A stretch of DNA of 64,000 bases from Mucilaginibacter frigoritolerans. Lineage in GTDB: Bacteria; Bacteroidota; Bacteroidia; Sphingobacteriales; Sphingobacteriaceae. A program made the position numbers and the translations under genes. Position 1 is the stretch's first letter. Every line of letters begins with the position of its first letter. Below are positions 26,742-36,602 of the stretch, in pieces. Where the stretch lies: positions 124,001 to 188,000 of the forward strand of contig NZ_VLLI01000012.1 of assembly GCF_007830615.1 (NCBI RefSeq), given 5' to 3'. Below the pieces are notes generated by a model. The model did not search any database. It saw only the letters and a program-made list of their open reading frames with translations, and was not told where the DNA came from.

Positions 26742-28163
26742 TTAAATAAATAAGTGAAAGAACATAAAAAGCAAAAACGCTAAAATTATAGCTACCGGCA
26801 GAGTTAATATCCAGGCCATAGCAATACTTTTTAATGTTCCATTATTTAAGTTACTGGTACCACCTGAGGCAACCATTGATCCGGCAATACCGCTCGATAG
26901 TACGTGTGTTGTACTAACCGGTAAGCCCGCCCAGGTACTTAAACCTATGGTAGACGCAGCAACAATTTCGGCGGTTGCTCCCTGTGCATAGTTTAAATGC
27001 TCATTCCCAATCTTTTCACCAATGGTTACTACTATTCTTTTCCAGCCTACCATTGTACCAATACCTAAAGAAATGGATATGGTTGCAATAACCCATATTG
27101 GTGCAAAATCTGTAATTCCGGTTAAATCTTTATTAGCTATAGTTAAAACAGCTTTATCTTCATTAGCAAGTATAATTTTTTTGCTGCTCATTACTTCTGT
27201 AATTCCTTTGGTAACGCTTTTTATCTCCTTACGGAACAAATATGTTTTAGCAGTATCTTTAGGATTATTACTGGCCAGCATCGTTTTTGTTTTGATGATG
27301 GATGAATCCAATTTAAGCAATATCCCTTTGGCTACCGGATCTGTAGCTGAATTCTTGCTGATCACCTGTTCTGTTTTATTTAACGACAGTAAGATCTTAT
27401 CGTTTGATATAGAGTGATTAACTGCAAACTTTGCAGGCAAAAATGCTATAAGGATAAGCATTAACAAGCCCACACCTTTTTGTCCGTCATTGCTTCCGTG
27501 AAAAAAACTCACCAGCGTACAGGTAGTGATCAATAATAAACGTACTAGAATGGGTGGTTTATCATTCTCACCTTGTGGTATATGAAATAAAGCTTTTGCC
27601 TTTAACACATTTTTAATAAACCACATCAGCCCCGCCGCTGCACCAAAACCAATAAGTGGCGAAATAATTAGTGATGTACCTATTTCGCCTGCTTTTGACC
27701 AGTTTACGCCAATGCCACCATAATATAAAGTAAATGCTAAGCTTGCTCCTATCATTGCCCCTATTAAGGTGTGCGAACTTGAACAAGGTATACCCAAATA
27801 CCAGGTACCTAAATTCCACACTATTGAGGCTAACAAAACAGCCAGCACCATGCAGGCACCAACATTTACGGGAAGCTTCATCAAATCATCAAGAGGTAAT
27901 AGTTTTAATATACCCATTGCAACACCTACCCCACCAAGAAAAACGCCCAGGAAATTAAAAAAACCCGACCAGGGTATAGCAACAACGGGCTTCAGTGCCT
28001 TGGTATAAATCACCGTTGCAACGGCGTTTGCAGTATCGTGAAAGCCATTTACAAACTCAAAGCCTACAACGGCCAATAAGCATATAAAAAAAACGATCAG
28101 AATTGAACCGCCCAAATTAACCTCGCCTAAAAAAGGGAGGACGATTGCGTTTAATAAGTGCAT
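26742..28163 (-). CDS. PiT-family inorganic phosphate transporter
   Basis: 473-residue inner-membrane symporter for phosphate. The two PHO4 halves are visible: FVNGFHDTANAVATVIYTKAL near 38-58 and ATAEIVAASTIGLSTWAGLPVSTTHVLSSG near 394-423, each with the GxDxxNA-type signature (HDTANA and the STTH counterpart). A soluble loop of about 100 residues between the halves is longer than in E. coli PitA and predicted cytosolic. Its neighbour downstream is a Usp gene. Confidence 0.9.
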   Translation of the reverse strand: MHLLNAIVLPFLGEVNLGGSILIVFFICLLAVVGFEFVNGFHDTANAVATVIYTKALKPVVAIPWSGFFNFLGVFLGGVGVAMGILKLLPLDDLMKLPVNVGACMVLAVLLASIVWNLGTWYLGIPCSSSHTLIGAMIGASLAFTLYYGGIGVNWSKAGEIGTSLIISPLIGFGAAAGLMWFIKNVLKAKALFHIPQGENDKPPILVRLLLITTCTLVSFFHGSNDGQKGVGLLMLILIAFLPAKFAVNHSISNDKILLSLNKTEQVISKNSATDPVAKGILLKLDSSIIKTKTMLASNNPKDTAKTYLFRKEIKSVTKGITEVMSSKKIILANEDKAVLTIANKDLTGITDFAPIWVIATISISLGIGTMVGWKRIVVTIGEKIGNEHLNYAQGATAEIVAASTIGLSTWAGLPVSTTHVLSSGIAGSMVASGGTSNLNNGTLKSIAMAWILTLPVAIILAFLLFMFFHLFI

Positions 28164-28335
28164 AATTTTTCAGCTTTTTTTTGAGAGATATGAATCAGGT
28201 TATACTAAAAATTAATTTATCACTCAAAGAAATAGATAAGAGTTGTATTTGCTGAAAAATTCTGATTACCAAATTATTATGTTATTATTCAATTAGTGTT
28301 ACTGTTATATTTCCACTATCAAAAAAACTATTAAA

Positions 28336-28369
28336 CAAAAACAGCAGCCCAATTTGGACCGCTGTTTTT
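28336..28369. terminator. Hairpin terminator AAAACAGC/GCTGTTTT
   Basis: AAAACAGC ending at 28345 pairs with GCTGTTTT starting at 28361 around a 15-base loop that itself can pair (CCAA/TTGG). T runs flank both sides. It lies 27 bases after the stop of the minus-strand reductase gene and terminates it. Confidence 0.75.
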
Positions 28370-28395
28370 ATGCGTTTCTGAACTTAAAAAATGCT

Positions 28396-28968
28396 TTATT
28401 TATCTTCTTTAATAATTTTCAATCCTTTTGCATAACGCGCCAACTGATTAAACATAATTTTTGAAGCAGCAGTAAGTTTTTCGTCACCTACAAACACTCC
28501 TTCTTCTGTAAGATATTGGTTATATAATGGAATATTCACCATTTCAGAAAGAGATACTGTTTTTAGTGAAAGCAAATCTGACTTAAGGCTCATAACAGCT
28601 CTGACACCGGCAAATGGACCGGCAGAATAACTTACAATACCGGCAGGTTTATACGCCCACTCATGTACCAGGTATTCCAAAGCATTTTTTAATGATGCGG
28701 GATAGCTATAATCATATTCGGCGGTTACAAAAACAAAGGCATCAGCCTCTTCAATTTTGGCACTCCACTGTTTGGTATGCTCATGTTCATATTGCTTCAT
28801 TACAGGGTGAATAGCCTCGTTCATTAACGGCAGGTTTATTTCACCCAAATCCAGAAATTCTACTTCAAAACCACCGTGTTTGGCAGCTTCGTCAACTATC
28901 CACTTGGCTATAACCGGTCCTTTTCTACCCGGACGTACGGTTGATGATATAACTTTTAATTTAAACAT
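28396..28968 (-). CDS. NADPH-dependent FMN reductase family protein
   Basis: 190-residue flavodoxin-like protein. SSTVRPGRKGPVIAKWIVDEA near 8-28 is the FMN phosphate loop, VFVTAEYDYSYPASLKNALEYL near 78-99 the substrate/FMN loop, and VSYSAGPFAGVRAV near 115-128 the second loop. Members reduce quinones, chromate or azo dyes and can supply FMNH2. Single gene with its own terminator. Confidence 0.9.
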   Translation of the reverse strand: MFKLKVISSTVRPGRKGPVIAKWIVDEAAKHGGFEVEFLDLGEINLPLMNEAIHPVMKQYEHEHTKQWSAKIEEADAFVFVTAEYDYSYPASLKNALEYLVHEWAYKPAGIVSYSAGPFAGVRAVMSLKSDLLSLKTVSLSEMVNIPLYNQYLTEEGVFVGDEKLTAASKIMFNQLARYAKGLKIIKEDK

Positions 28969-29137
28969 TATTTGTATCTAATTTTCTGACTCTTTTTCTG
29001 AAATATTCAGCGAGAACAAAAGTATCAGAATACCATCTAAAAAATTAAGCTATTCCATAAGTTTACAATGCACAAACATGTGTGTTGCAACATTAATTAT
29101 TAAAAAGAAGCAGTAACTTGAAAATTTGGTCATAAAA

Positions 29138-29171
29138 AAAAGCGTAAAACATATATATGTTTTACGCTTTT
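29138..29171. terminator. Perfect 34-base palindrome, terminator of the 66-aa gene
   Basis: AAAAGCGTAAAACATA and its complement form a 17-bp stem without loop bases to spare (centre at 29154/29155). A and T runs at both ends. It lies 20 bases after the stop of the minus-strand small gene and also stops transcription from the other side. Confidence 0.8.
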
Positions 29172-29191
29172 AAATGTTTTATATAAATACT

Positions 29192-29392
29192 TTAAACAGC
29201 GAATGCATTATTTTTAATATTAGCCGCTATAATTTTAGCTGTAATACTGATATTGTTTGCTGCCTGTTTTAATTCTTCGGCAGTAACACCGTATTTTTTT
29301 GCCCAATACTCGTCGTTGTAATTGTCAAGTATCTGGTTATATTCCTTTTTCTGCTCTTCTGTTTTAATTGTAGTTTCCATGTGTTGATGCAT
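29192..29392 (-). CDS. Small protein, DUF3606-like, 66 aa
   Basis: Charged helical protein. DNYNDEYWAKKYGVTAEELKQAANN near 23-47 resembles the DUF3606 core (W-x-K-K-x-G-V-T-x-E-x-L). An internal ATG at 29380 could be the true start, giving 62 residues. Its own strong palindromic terminator supports a real gene. Small proteins of this type are often stress-induced in Bacteroidota, but function is unknown. Confidence 0.7.
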   Translation of the reverse strand: MHQHMETTIKTEEQKKEYNQILDNYNDEYWAKKYGVTAEELKQAANNISITAKIIAANIKNNAFAV

Positions 29393-29633
29393 TTAAGTGT
29401 GAAACAATTATGTATCCGGAAGTTTTATTTTACAAATTGAGTTTCCTCAATAATTTATCTTGTTGTGTTGATTAATAATAACTTAACAAAAGTAAGCCTG
29501 GTAGATTAACTAACTATGCTTTTAATGTTAATTTAATGTTAACACTGTCATATTTAAATGACAATCATACGCCTAAAGGCATCTTTTTTTATTATATCAA
29601 AGTTAATAGCTATCCACCAATATTTATAAAAAA

Positions 29634-29659
29634 GGCCTCCGGAGTATTCTCCGAAGGCC
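29634..29659 (-). terminator. Terminator of the RND efflux operon
   Basis: GGCCTCCGGAG (29634-29644) pairs with CTCCGAAGGCC (29649-29659), one mismatch, loop TATT. On the minus strand it is followed by TTTTTT. It lies 22 bases after the outer-membrane channel gene, the last gene of the efflux operon. Confidence 0.88.
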
Positions 29660-29681
29660 CGTCAAAAAAATCACTCACACG

Positions 29682-31091
29682 TTATCTCCATCCACCGCCT
29701 AAAGAGCGGTAAAGATCTGAAACTGCATTCAGCTCATCTCTTTTGACAGAAGCCAGATCCAGTTCGCTCTGTAACACATTACTTTGAGCGGTAATTACTT
29801 CAAGATAGGTGGCCATACCATTTTTAAACAACAGATTTGCATTTGATGTAGCATGCTGTAGAGTACTTACCCTGTTGGCAGCTATATCCTGCTGTACTTT
29901 CAGTTTTTCAATTTTCACCAGCGCATCTGATACCTCACCCACCGCATTTAAAACTGATTGCCTAAACTGCAATACCGCTTTATCTCTTTGCACTTCTGCT
30001 ACTTCGTACTGGGTTTTTAATTGTTTATGCTCCAACAATGGCTGTGCAATGCTGCCTGCAACAATTCCGAATATGGATGCCGGAATATTAAACCAACTGC
30101 TGGCCTTAAAAGATTCCAAGCCACCGCTGGCTGTGATCCGCAGATCCGGGTACATGGCAGCTTTGTTAATACCTACATTGTTGTTGGCTATAACCAGTTG
30201 CAATTCGGCGCTTTTTACATCGGGCCTGCGGCTTACCAAAGCTATCGGCAATCCTGTTGATATATTTGCAGGAATGGTCATTTCGTCTAGTTTTACCGTA
30301 CGGGCAATTTTATCAGGCAGGCTGCCAGTTAAAATTCTCAGCGCATTTTCCTGGATGGCAATATTCTGCTCAAACTGCGGCACTAATTCGGCAGCCGACT
30401 GTAATTGAGCCTCCTGCTGTTGCACAGCTAGCAAAGTAACCTGTCCGGCATCATATTGTAAGCGGATAATACGTAAAGTACTGTCGTTAAGTCTTACATT
30501 ACTATGTGCAATATCCAGCTGGGCATCCAGCATCAATAGGTTATAATACCCCTGTGATACATTGGCCACCAACGTAGTTTGTATAGCATTTTTAGCCTCT
30601 TCGGTTTGCAGATAAGTAGCAAAAGCAGCTTTTTTCTGATCGCGGATCTTACCCCATATATCAGCTTCCCATGATACATCAAGGCCAACCAAATAATCTT
30701 CAACATGGTTTGGAAGCCCATATTGCGCTAAACTCAATCCGTTCAACGTATTTAATGAAGAACGGGTGGTATTTGCTGTAACGCTAAGATCGGCAGTAGG
30801 TACATTATTCCATTTTGTTTGCTTAAACAGCAATTGCGAAGCTTCAATATTTTTAACCGCTATCTGCATATCGTAATTTCTCACAATCGCGCTGTCAATC
30901 AATTTTTGAAGGGTAGCATCAGCAAAAAAGCTTTTCCATTGTATATCAGCAATGCTGCTGGTATCTTTTGCTGCAGCCGCATTCCTGAACGTATCCGGCA
31001 GGTCGGGCTTGGGCGTTTTTACATCTTTCGAAACTTTGCAGGCGCTTAGTACTACCAGTAATAAAGCAAACCCGCTAATATATTTTTTCAT
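29682..31091 (-). CDS. RND efflux outer-membrane channel (NodT/OprM-like lipoprotein)
   Basis: 469 residues. Signal peptide with lipobox cysteine (ALLLVVLSAC, Cys18) then the two OEP repeats of the TolC fold; typical segments are VSWEADIWGKIRDQKKAA near 148-165 and LPIALVSRRPDVKSAELQL near 280-298. Third gene of the adaptor-pump-channel operon, 104 bases after the pump gene. Exports drugs, bile-like or other amphiphiles across the outer membrane. Confidence 0.93.
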   Translation of the reverse strand: MKKYISGFALLLVVLSACKVSKDVKTPKPDLPDTFRNAAAAKDTSSIADIQWKSFFADATLQKLIDSAIVRNYDMQIAVKNIEASQLLFKQTKWNNVPTADLSVTANTTRSSLNTLNGLSLAQYGLPNHVEDYLVGLDVSWEADIWGKIRDQKKAAFATYLQTEEAKNAIQTTLVANVSQGYYNLLMLDAQLDIAHSNVRLNDSTLRIIRLQYDAGQVTLLAVQQQEAQLQSAAELVPQFEQNIAIQENALRILTGSLPDKIARTVKLDEMTIPANISTGLPIALVSRRPDVKSAELQLVIANNNVGINKAAMYPDLRITASGGLESFKASSWFNIPASIFGIVAGSIAQPLLEHKQLKTQYEVAEVQRDKAVLQFRQSVLNAVGEVSDALVKIEKLKVQQDIAANRVSTLQHATSNANLLFKNGMATYLEVITAQSNVLQSELDLASVKRDELNAVSDLYRSLGGGWR

Positions 31092-31195
31092 TGTGTTTTA
31101 ATTCTTTAATTGTGCATTCAAACTGTTCAGTAAATCGCAAAGCTTACTCACCCTGGCAATCACATCGATTGACCGGGTGAGTTATTAGCGATCAC

Positions 31196-34100
31196 TTATG
31201 CTGTTACTTCATCTTTCAACTCCGCAACTGAATGTCCGTTCATATGATCATGTGCATAGCTATTATTCAATACTGCCAATGGCACCCCTGTTATGCGTTC
31301 CTGCAACGACTGGAAGATTACGAACAATACCGGGATAATAAATAAGCCCAATAATACGCCCGAAACCATCCCTCCTGCTGCACCGATACTAATAGAGTGG
31401 TTACCCTGTGCTGAAGGGCCTGTAGCAATACTCATCGGGAACAAACCGAACACAAAGGCCATTGAAGTCATAATAATTGGACGGAGTCTTAACCGCGCTG
31501 CCTCAATAGCTGCTGCAACCAATGGCTGCCCGGCCTTACGGCGCTGTACAGCAAACTCCACAATCAAGATGGCATTTTTAGCCAGCAAACCGATGAGCAT
31601 AATCAAAGCTACCTGTACGTAGATGTTATTTTCGATACCAGTTAAACCTAATACCACAAACACACCCAAAATACCTGTTGGAATTGAAAGTATTACAGCT
31701 AATGGCAATATATAACTTTCATACTGAGCTGATAATAAGAAATATACAAAAATCAAACACAGCATAAATATAATAGCCGACTGACCACCTGACGAAATTT
31801 CTTCGCGGGTTTGACCAGAGAACTCATATGAATATCCTGAAGGCAATTGCTCTTTGGCTGTTTCCTCAATGGCTTTAATAGCATCACCTGAGCTATAACC
31901 AGGTTTGGGGATAGCATTAATTTCGATGGAATTAAACAGGTTAAAACGTGAAGCTGTTTCAGAACCGTAAACGCGGGTTAGTTTAACCAGCGTATTGATA
32001 GGTACGCTCTCGCCCTTATTATTCTTAACAAATACCCGGTTAATTGTTGACGGATCGGTCCTGTCCGCAATATCTGCCTGAACAATTACACGGTAATATT
32101 TACCAAAACGGTTAAAATCTGATGCCTGTGCAGTACCAAAGTATGCCTGCATAGTTGAAAGGATATCTCTAACACTTACACCCAACTGATTAGCCTTTTC
32201 ATCATCAACCTCTAACTGTAACTGAGGATAATCGGCTTTATAAGAAGTGAAAGCATAGGCGATTGCCGGTTTAGCCATCAGTTTGCCGATAAAGTTGTTA
32301 GCAACACCGCTAAATTTATCCAGCCTGCCATTTGTTTTATCCTGCAGCACCACGTCCATCGCTTCTACGTTACTAAACCCTGGCACAGTTGGAAAACTGA
32401 ACACAAAGAACGTACCGCCTGGTATGCCAGCTAATTTACCTCTAACTATATTTTGTATATCATCAATATTCTTTACTGCGCCTCTTTCATCAGTCGGTTT
32501 TAACAATAAGAAAATTACACCAGCAGACGGACTGCTTGATTGTGTTAAAAAGTTAAAACCAGATAACGCCGTAACAAATCTTGACGATGGTAAAGTTTTA
32601 AGCTGATCTTCAGCCTGTTTGAAAATTTTGTTAGTACCACTTAAAGAAGTTCCTGATGGTGTACTAACAGCTATAGCCACAAAACCCTGATCCTCGGTAG
32701 GAATAAAGCCCGTTTTTGTTCTGTTTACCAGGTAAACAGTAAGTGCTATAACCAACACTAATCCGCCTATGCTCAGCCATTTTTTATTGATCAGGAATTT
32801 TAAGCCCCCTACATATCTGTTGGTCACATAATTAAAACCACCATTAAAGCCGGCATAAAATTTTTCTACAAAACCTTTTTTAGGTGCATCATGACCATCT
32901 GCGCTATGTTTGTTCTTTAAAAACAAGGCAGCCAAAGCCGGACTTAAAGTTAAAGCGTTAACAGCTGATATAACAATAGCTATAGCCATGGTTAATGCAA
33001 ACTGCCGGTAAAATATACCTGTTGAACCCGTCATGAAACTAACCGGTAAAAACACGGCTGCCATAACCAATGTAATAGATATAATGGCACCCGTAATTTC
33101 GTGCATTGCCCCGGTAGTTGCCGCTTTCGGGGTAAGCCCCGGGTTGTGCTCCATTTTGGCGTGAACGGCCTCTACCACCACAATGGCATCATCCACCACA
33201 ATACCTATTGCCAGCACCAGTGCAAACAGGGTTAAAAGGTTAACAGAGAAGCCAAACAGGTTCATGAAGAAGAAGGTACCGATAATGGCCACAGGAACTG
33301 CTATAGCCGGGATCAATGTAGACCTGAAATCCTGAAGGAAAAGAAATACTACCAAAAACACCAATATAAAGGCTTCTATCAAAGTATGTTCAACCTGGTT
33401 GATTGATTCATCAAGATCGGTTTTGGTACGATAAAACTGGTTGTATTTGATGCCAACAGGAAAATCCTTTGACAATTTCACCATCAGCTTATCAATATTA
33501 ATCTGAATTTCGTTGGCGTTTGATCCTGACAGTTGTATGATACCGATGATGATACCGTCGTGTCCGTTCAGGTTACTTACGCTGTTATAAGAATACGCAC
33601 CCAGTTCAACACGGGCTACATCTTTTAAACGCAATACAGAACCATCAGCATTTGCCCGGATAGCAATGTTCTGATATTCTTCTGGTTGGGTAAGTTTACC
33701 TTTATATTTAATTACGTATTCAAAAGCCTCATCACTGCGCTCGCCAAATTTACCAGGAGCGGCTTCGAGGTTTTTGTCCTGTATCGCAGCCGTCACTTCG
33801 GCAGGCGTAACATTGTGGGCAGCCATTTGACTTGGATTAAGCCAAACACGCATAGAATAATCCTTAACACCACCAAATATACTGGCAGAACCTACACCCG
33901 GGATACGTTTCATTTCGGGGATGATGTTGATCTGCGCATAGTTGGCTACAAAGGTTTGATCGTATTTTTTGGGATCATCGGAGTAGATAGCCATAGCGCC
34001 AATGAAGCTATTTTGCTGCTTTGTAGTGGTTATACCATATTGTACAACCTCTGCAGGTAACTGGCTTGTAGCCTGTGACACACGATTTTGAACATTTACT

Positions 34101-34411
34101 GCCGCCTGATCGGGATCGGTGCCTTGTTTAAAATAAACAGTGATACCCAATGAACCGTCGTTACTGGCAGTGGAAGTCATATAGGTCATATTTTCCACAC
34201 CGTTAATAGCTTCTTCTAACGAAGGCGTTACGGAACGTAAAATGGTCTCGGCATTGGCACCCGGATAAACGGCAGACACCAGTACTGCCGGAGGGGCAAT
34301 ATTCGGAAACCGCTCTAAAGGCAATTTCGTTAGACCTAATATCCCAACTATCACCAAAAGGATGGAGATAACTGTTGAGAGCACCGGTCTTTCTATAAAT
34401 TTCTGAAACAT
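31196..34411 (-). CDS. RND efflux pump, HAE1/AcrB type
   Basis: 1071-residue inner-membrane proton-driven pump of normal length. Twelve helices and two periplasmic porter domains; VLAIGIVVDDAIVVVEAV near 397-414 carries the paired Asp residues of the proton relay, and the matching LLAKNAILIVEFA supplies Lys in the second half. Homotrimer that docks with the adaptor and channel encoded in the same operon. The C-terminus is His-containing and variable. Confidence 0.95.
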   Translation of the reverse strand: MFQKFIERPVLSTVISILLVIVGILGLTKLPLERFPNIAPPAVLVSAVYPGANAETILRSVTPSLEEAINGVENMTYMTSTASNDGSLGITVYFKQGTDPDQAAVNVQNRVSQATSQLPAEVVQYGITTTKQQNSFIGAMAIYSDDPKKYDQTFVANYAQINIIPEMKRIPGVGSASIFGGVKDYSMRVWLNPSQMAAHNVTPAEVTAAIQDKNLEAAPGKFGERSDEAFEYVIKYKGKLTQPEEYQNIAIRANADGSVLRLKDVARVELGAYSYNSVSNLNGHDGIIIGIIQLSGSNANEIQINIDKLMVKLSKDFPVGIKYNQFYRTKTDLDESINQVEHTLIEAFILVFLVVFLFLQDFRSTLIPAIAVPVAIIGTFFFMNLFGFSVNLLTLFALVLAIGIVVDDAIVVVEAVHAKMEHNPGLTPKAATTGAMHEITGAIISITLVMAAVFLPVSFMTGSTGIFYRQFALTMAIAIVISAVNALTLSPALAALFLKNKHSADGHDAPKKGFVEKFYAGFNGGFNYVTNRYVGGLKFLINKKWLSIGGLVLVIALTVYLVNRTKTGFIPTEDQGFVAIAVSTPSGTSLSGTNKIFKQAEDQLKTLPSSRFVTALSGFNFLTQSSSPSAGVIFLLLKPTDERGAVKNIDDIQNIVRGKLAGIPGGTFFVFSFPTVPGFSNVEAMDVVLQDKTNGRLDKFSGVANNFIGKLMAKPAIAYAFTSYKADYPQLQLEVDDEKANQLGVSVRDILSTMQAYFGTAQASDFNRFGKYYRVIVQADIADRTDPSTINRVFVKNNKGESVPINTLVKLTRVYGSETASRFNLFNSIEINAIPKPGYSSGDAIKAIEETAKEQLPSGYSYEFSGQTREEISSGGQSAIIFMLCLIFVYFLLSAQYESYILPLAVILSIPTGILGVFVVLGLTGIENNIYVQVALIMLIGLLAKNAILIVEFAVQRRKAGQPLVAAAIEAARLRLRPIIMTSMAFVFGLFPMSIATGPSAQGNHSISIGAAGGMVSGVLLGLFIIPVLFVIFQSLQERITGVPLAVLNNSYAHDHMNGHSVAELKDEVTA

Positions 34412-34490
34412 AACGTTTGTTTTAGTATAAGTTTAATTTGCCTTACGCTGTATCCTGCAAAACCAGGTAATTTACATAAGGCAATACATA

Positions 34491-35627
34491 TTAATTTTTA
34501 GAAACAGCTGCAACTTTATCAGTAGCCTTTACAGGTTGTATAACCTGTCCTTCCTGTAAATGGTCAAAGCCGCTTAATACAATCTGGTCACCGACTTTTA
34601 CACCATCTTTAACCAAATAATTGCCGCCGCTTTTACCTACAATAACAATAGGCTGTTTTTTAACTTTATTGCTGTCAGCAACGGTAAACACAAAGACCTT
34701 GTCCTGCATTTCAACAGTGGCCGATTGAGGAACAATCAATGCATCATTATGCAATTGGCTCAACCTAACTTTTCCGGTATTGCCAGAGCGTAAAAGGCCC
34801 TGTGCATTAGGGAAGCTTGCCCTTAAAGTGATAGCGCCGGTAGTTTTATCAAACTGACCGTCAATCATATCAATTTTGCCGGTACTGCCATATGAAGTAT
34901 TATCAGCCAGTAATAAAGTTACTGATGGCAGGTGTTTTAATTTATCATTTAAAGTTTCACCCGGATATTGTTCTTTAAAGTTTACAAAATCCTTTTCGCT
35001 CAATGAAAAATATACGTGAACGTTGTGCACATCTGATAAAAGGGTTAATGCATCAACATCAGCCGGGGCAACTAAACTTCCTTGTTTCTTTGCTAATCTG
35101 CCTATGTAACCATTTACAGGTGCTTTTATTAAGGTATAACCTAAATTGATCTCGGCAGTTGAAACAGTTGCTTTTGCCTGTTCCATATTTGATTTAGCCA
35201 CCTGGTAGGTCGCTTTTGCAGTTTTTAACTGGTAGTCAGATACCACTTTGTTTTGAACCAGCGGTGTTAACTTGTCAATTTCTAACTGGGCATTTGCCAC
35301 AGCAGCTTCTGTAGCATGTAAGTTGGCTTCGGCATTGTTATATGCAGCGCGGTAAGGCAAATCATTTATTTTAAATAATGGTTCACCTTCGCTTACTTTA
35401 GCGCCTTCGTCAACAAATACTTTATCTAAAGTACCGCTTACCTGCGGGCGTATTTCAACGTTAACAGTACCTTCTACCGATGCAGGGTATTCCTGGTAAG
35501 TAGTATCGGTTCCGGTAACTATGCTTGATACCGGCAATGCCGGTGGTGGTGGCGCAACAGGCGCCGTTTGTTTTGATGAGCAACTGTATAGTGCAAGCAC
35601 AATGAGTGCTAAAGAGAGACTTTTCAT
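34491..35627 (-). CDS. RND efflux periplasmic adaptor (membrane fusion protein)
   Basis: 378 residues. Lipoprotein signal MKSLSLALIVLALYSC with Cys16, then lipoyl half (VNVEIRPQVSGTLDKVFVDEGAKV), alpha-hairpin near 95-140, second lipoyl half (LIKAPVNGYIGRLAKKQGSLV) and the beta-barrel and membrane-proximal domains. First gene of the efflux operon. Two palindromes that also occur before the TetR gene lie about 100 bases upstream, so expression is probably repressed by that TetR. Confidence 0.93.
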   Translation of the reverse strand: MKSLSLALIVLALYSCSSKQTAPVAPPPPALPVSSIVTGTDTTYQEYPASVEGTVNVEIRPQVSGTLDKVFVDEGAKVSEGEPLFKINDLPYRAAYNNAEANLHATEAAVANAQLEIDKLTPLVQNKVVSDYQLKTAKATYQVAKSNMEQAKATVSTAEINLGYTLIKAPVNGYIGRLAKKQGSLVAPADVDALTLLSDVHNVHVYFSLSEKDFVNFKEQYPGETLNDKLKHLPSVTLLLADNTSYGSTGKIDMIDGQFDKTTGAITLRASFPNAQGLLRSGNTGKVRLSQLHNDALIVPQSATVEMQDKVFVFTVADSNKVKKQPIVIVGKSGGNYLVKDGVKVGDQIVLSGFDHLQEGQVIQPVKATDKVAAVSKN

Positions 35628-35965
35628 GTTTGATTAATTAAAATTTGTTGTTGTTTTGATATATGATTTGGTATTAAGTTCATTAGCAACACACTGCACA
35701 GCAGGCAGTAGTATTGATTGATTTAACAGTGTTAAATTGTTTAACATTGTTAATTAAGTGGGCGTGGGTTTGAGTTGTTGTTTCCATAGTTTTCTGTATT
35801 TAGTTCAAAATATTTTATGGTTGGCGGCGCCAGTATTTCACGCCGTCGTTTGTTATTTAAAGCAAATATTGATCATTTATAAGGGTATTAAAACCCGTTT
35901 CTTGCTTATTTCAGATGATTAAATTATCAGGGTGATATTAATTTACACTTGCTTTTTATTAAAAT
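35628..35965 (-). promoter_or_regulatory. 338-base intergenic region with two TetR-type operators (35723-35735, 35741-35753)
   Basis: TTAACAGTGTTAA and TTAACATTGTTAA are each perfect 6-1-6 palindromes, starts 18 bp apart, upstream of the adaptor gene. A third copy of the same pattern precedes the TetR gene. An imperfect GGCGGCG/CGCCGTC hairpin (about 35823-35849) between the TetR stop and these operators may slow or stop readthrough from tetR. No clear TAnnTTTG element was found on the minus strand. Confidence 0.75.
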
Positions 35966-36565
35966 TTATTCTTTTATTGACCGGATTATCCCGCTGATAG
36001 CTGTTTTTAATACTTCGTGAGTAATATCATCAGAAATATTTCTGCGTACCATATTTATCGAAATCAATCCATGCACAACCGACCAAAAAGTATAATACTT
36101 AGTACATATCTCATCTTCAGATGGTTTATGCGGCGCCATCAATTGTTCTATTGCATCATTTACCAGCAGGGATGGCTCTTCGGCTTCTGGTAAAATTTCA
36201 CACATCAGGCAACAATTCACATCCACCCCAAACATCACCTGGTATAATTCCTTTTCGGCGAAGGCAAAATTCCAATAAGCCAGCCACATGGCTTCCAATT
36301 GTTTTTCAGGCAGGCGGTGTTTTTCCTTAGCTGCCCTCATATCCTTGCTTAATATTATAAACCCTTTGCGGGTAAGTTCCAGCAATATGGCATCCTTGTT
36401 CGAAAAGTATTCATAAATAATCGGCGCTGTATATTCAATTGCATCAGCAATTTTGCGCATACTTAAGGCTTGCCATCCCTCTACTTTCACAATGTTAAGG
36501 GCAGCCTCCAGAATGTTAATCCTGGTTTCTTCCTTTAAACGTAATATCCTGTCTTTACTCGCCAC
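35966..36565 (-). CDS. TetR/AcrR-family repressor
   Basis: 199 residues with a GTG start at 36565. HTH near 12-58: TRINILEAALNIVKVEGWQALSMRKIADAIEYTAPIIYEYFSNKDAIL. The C-terminal domain has a Cys pair and a further Cys (VNCCLMCEIL near 118), unusual enough to consider metal or thiol sensing. It lies directly upstream of the RND operon on the same strand and shares its operator sequence, so it should repress both itself and the pump. Confidence 0.9.
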   Translation of the reverse strand: MASKDRILRLKEETRINILEAALNIVKVEGWQALSMRKIADAIEYTAPIIYEYFSNKDAILLELTRKGFIILSKDMRAAKEKHRLPEKQLEAMWLAYWNFAFAEKELYQVMFGVDVNCCLMCEILPEAEEPSLLVNDAIEQLMAPHKPSEDEICTKYYTFWSVVHGLISINMVRRNISDDITHEVLKTAISGIIRSIKE

Positions 36566-36589
36566 TTTGTTTATACGTTATTAAATTAT

Positions 36590-36602
36590 TTAACAGCGTT
36601 AA
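36590..36602 (-). promoter_or_regulatory. TetR operator TTAACAGCGTTAA upstream of tetR-type gene
   Basis: Palindrome TTAAC-nnn-GTTAA, 25 bases upstream of the TetR start codon and matching the two operators before the efflux adaptor (TTAACAnnGTTAA). Autoregulation is the natural reading. Confidence 0.7.

Noticed and set aside
29809-30408. Long plus-strand frames inside the RND genes
   Set aside because: They are antisense shadows of the efflux genes, without start context or protein patterns.
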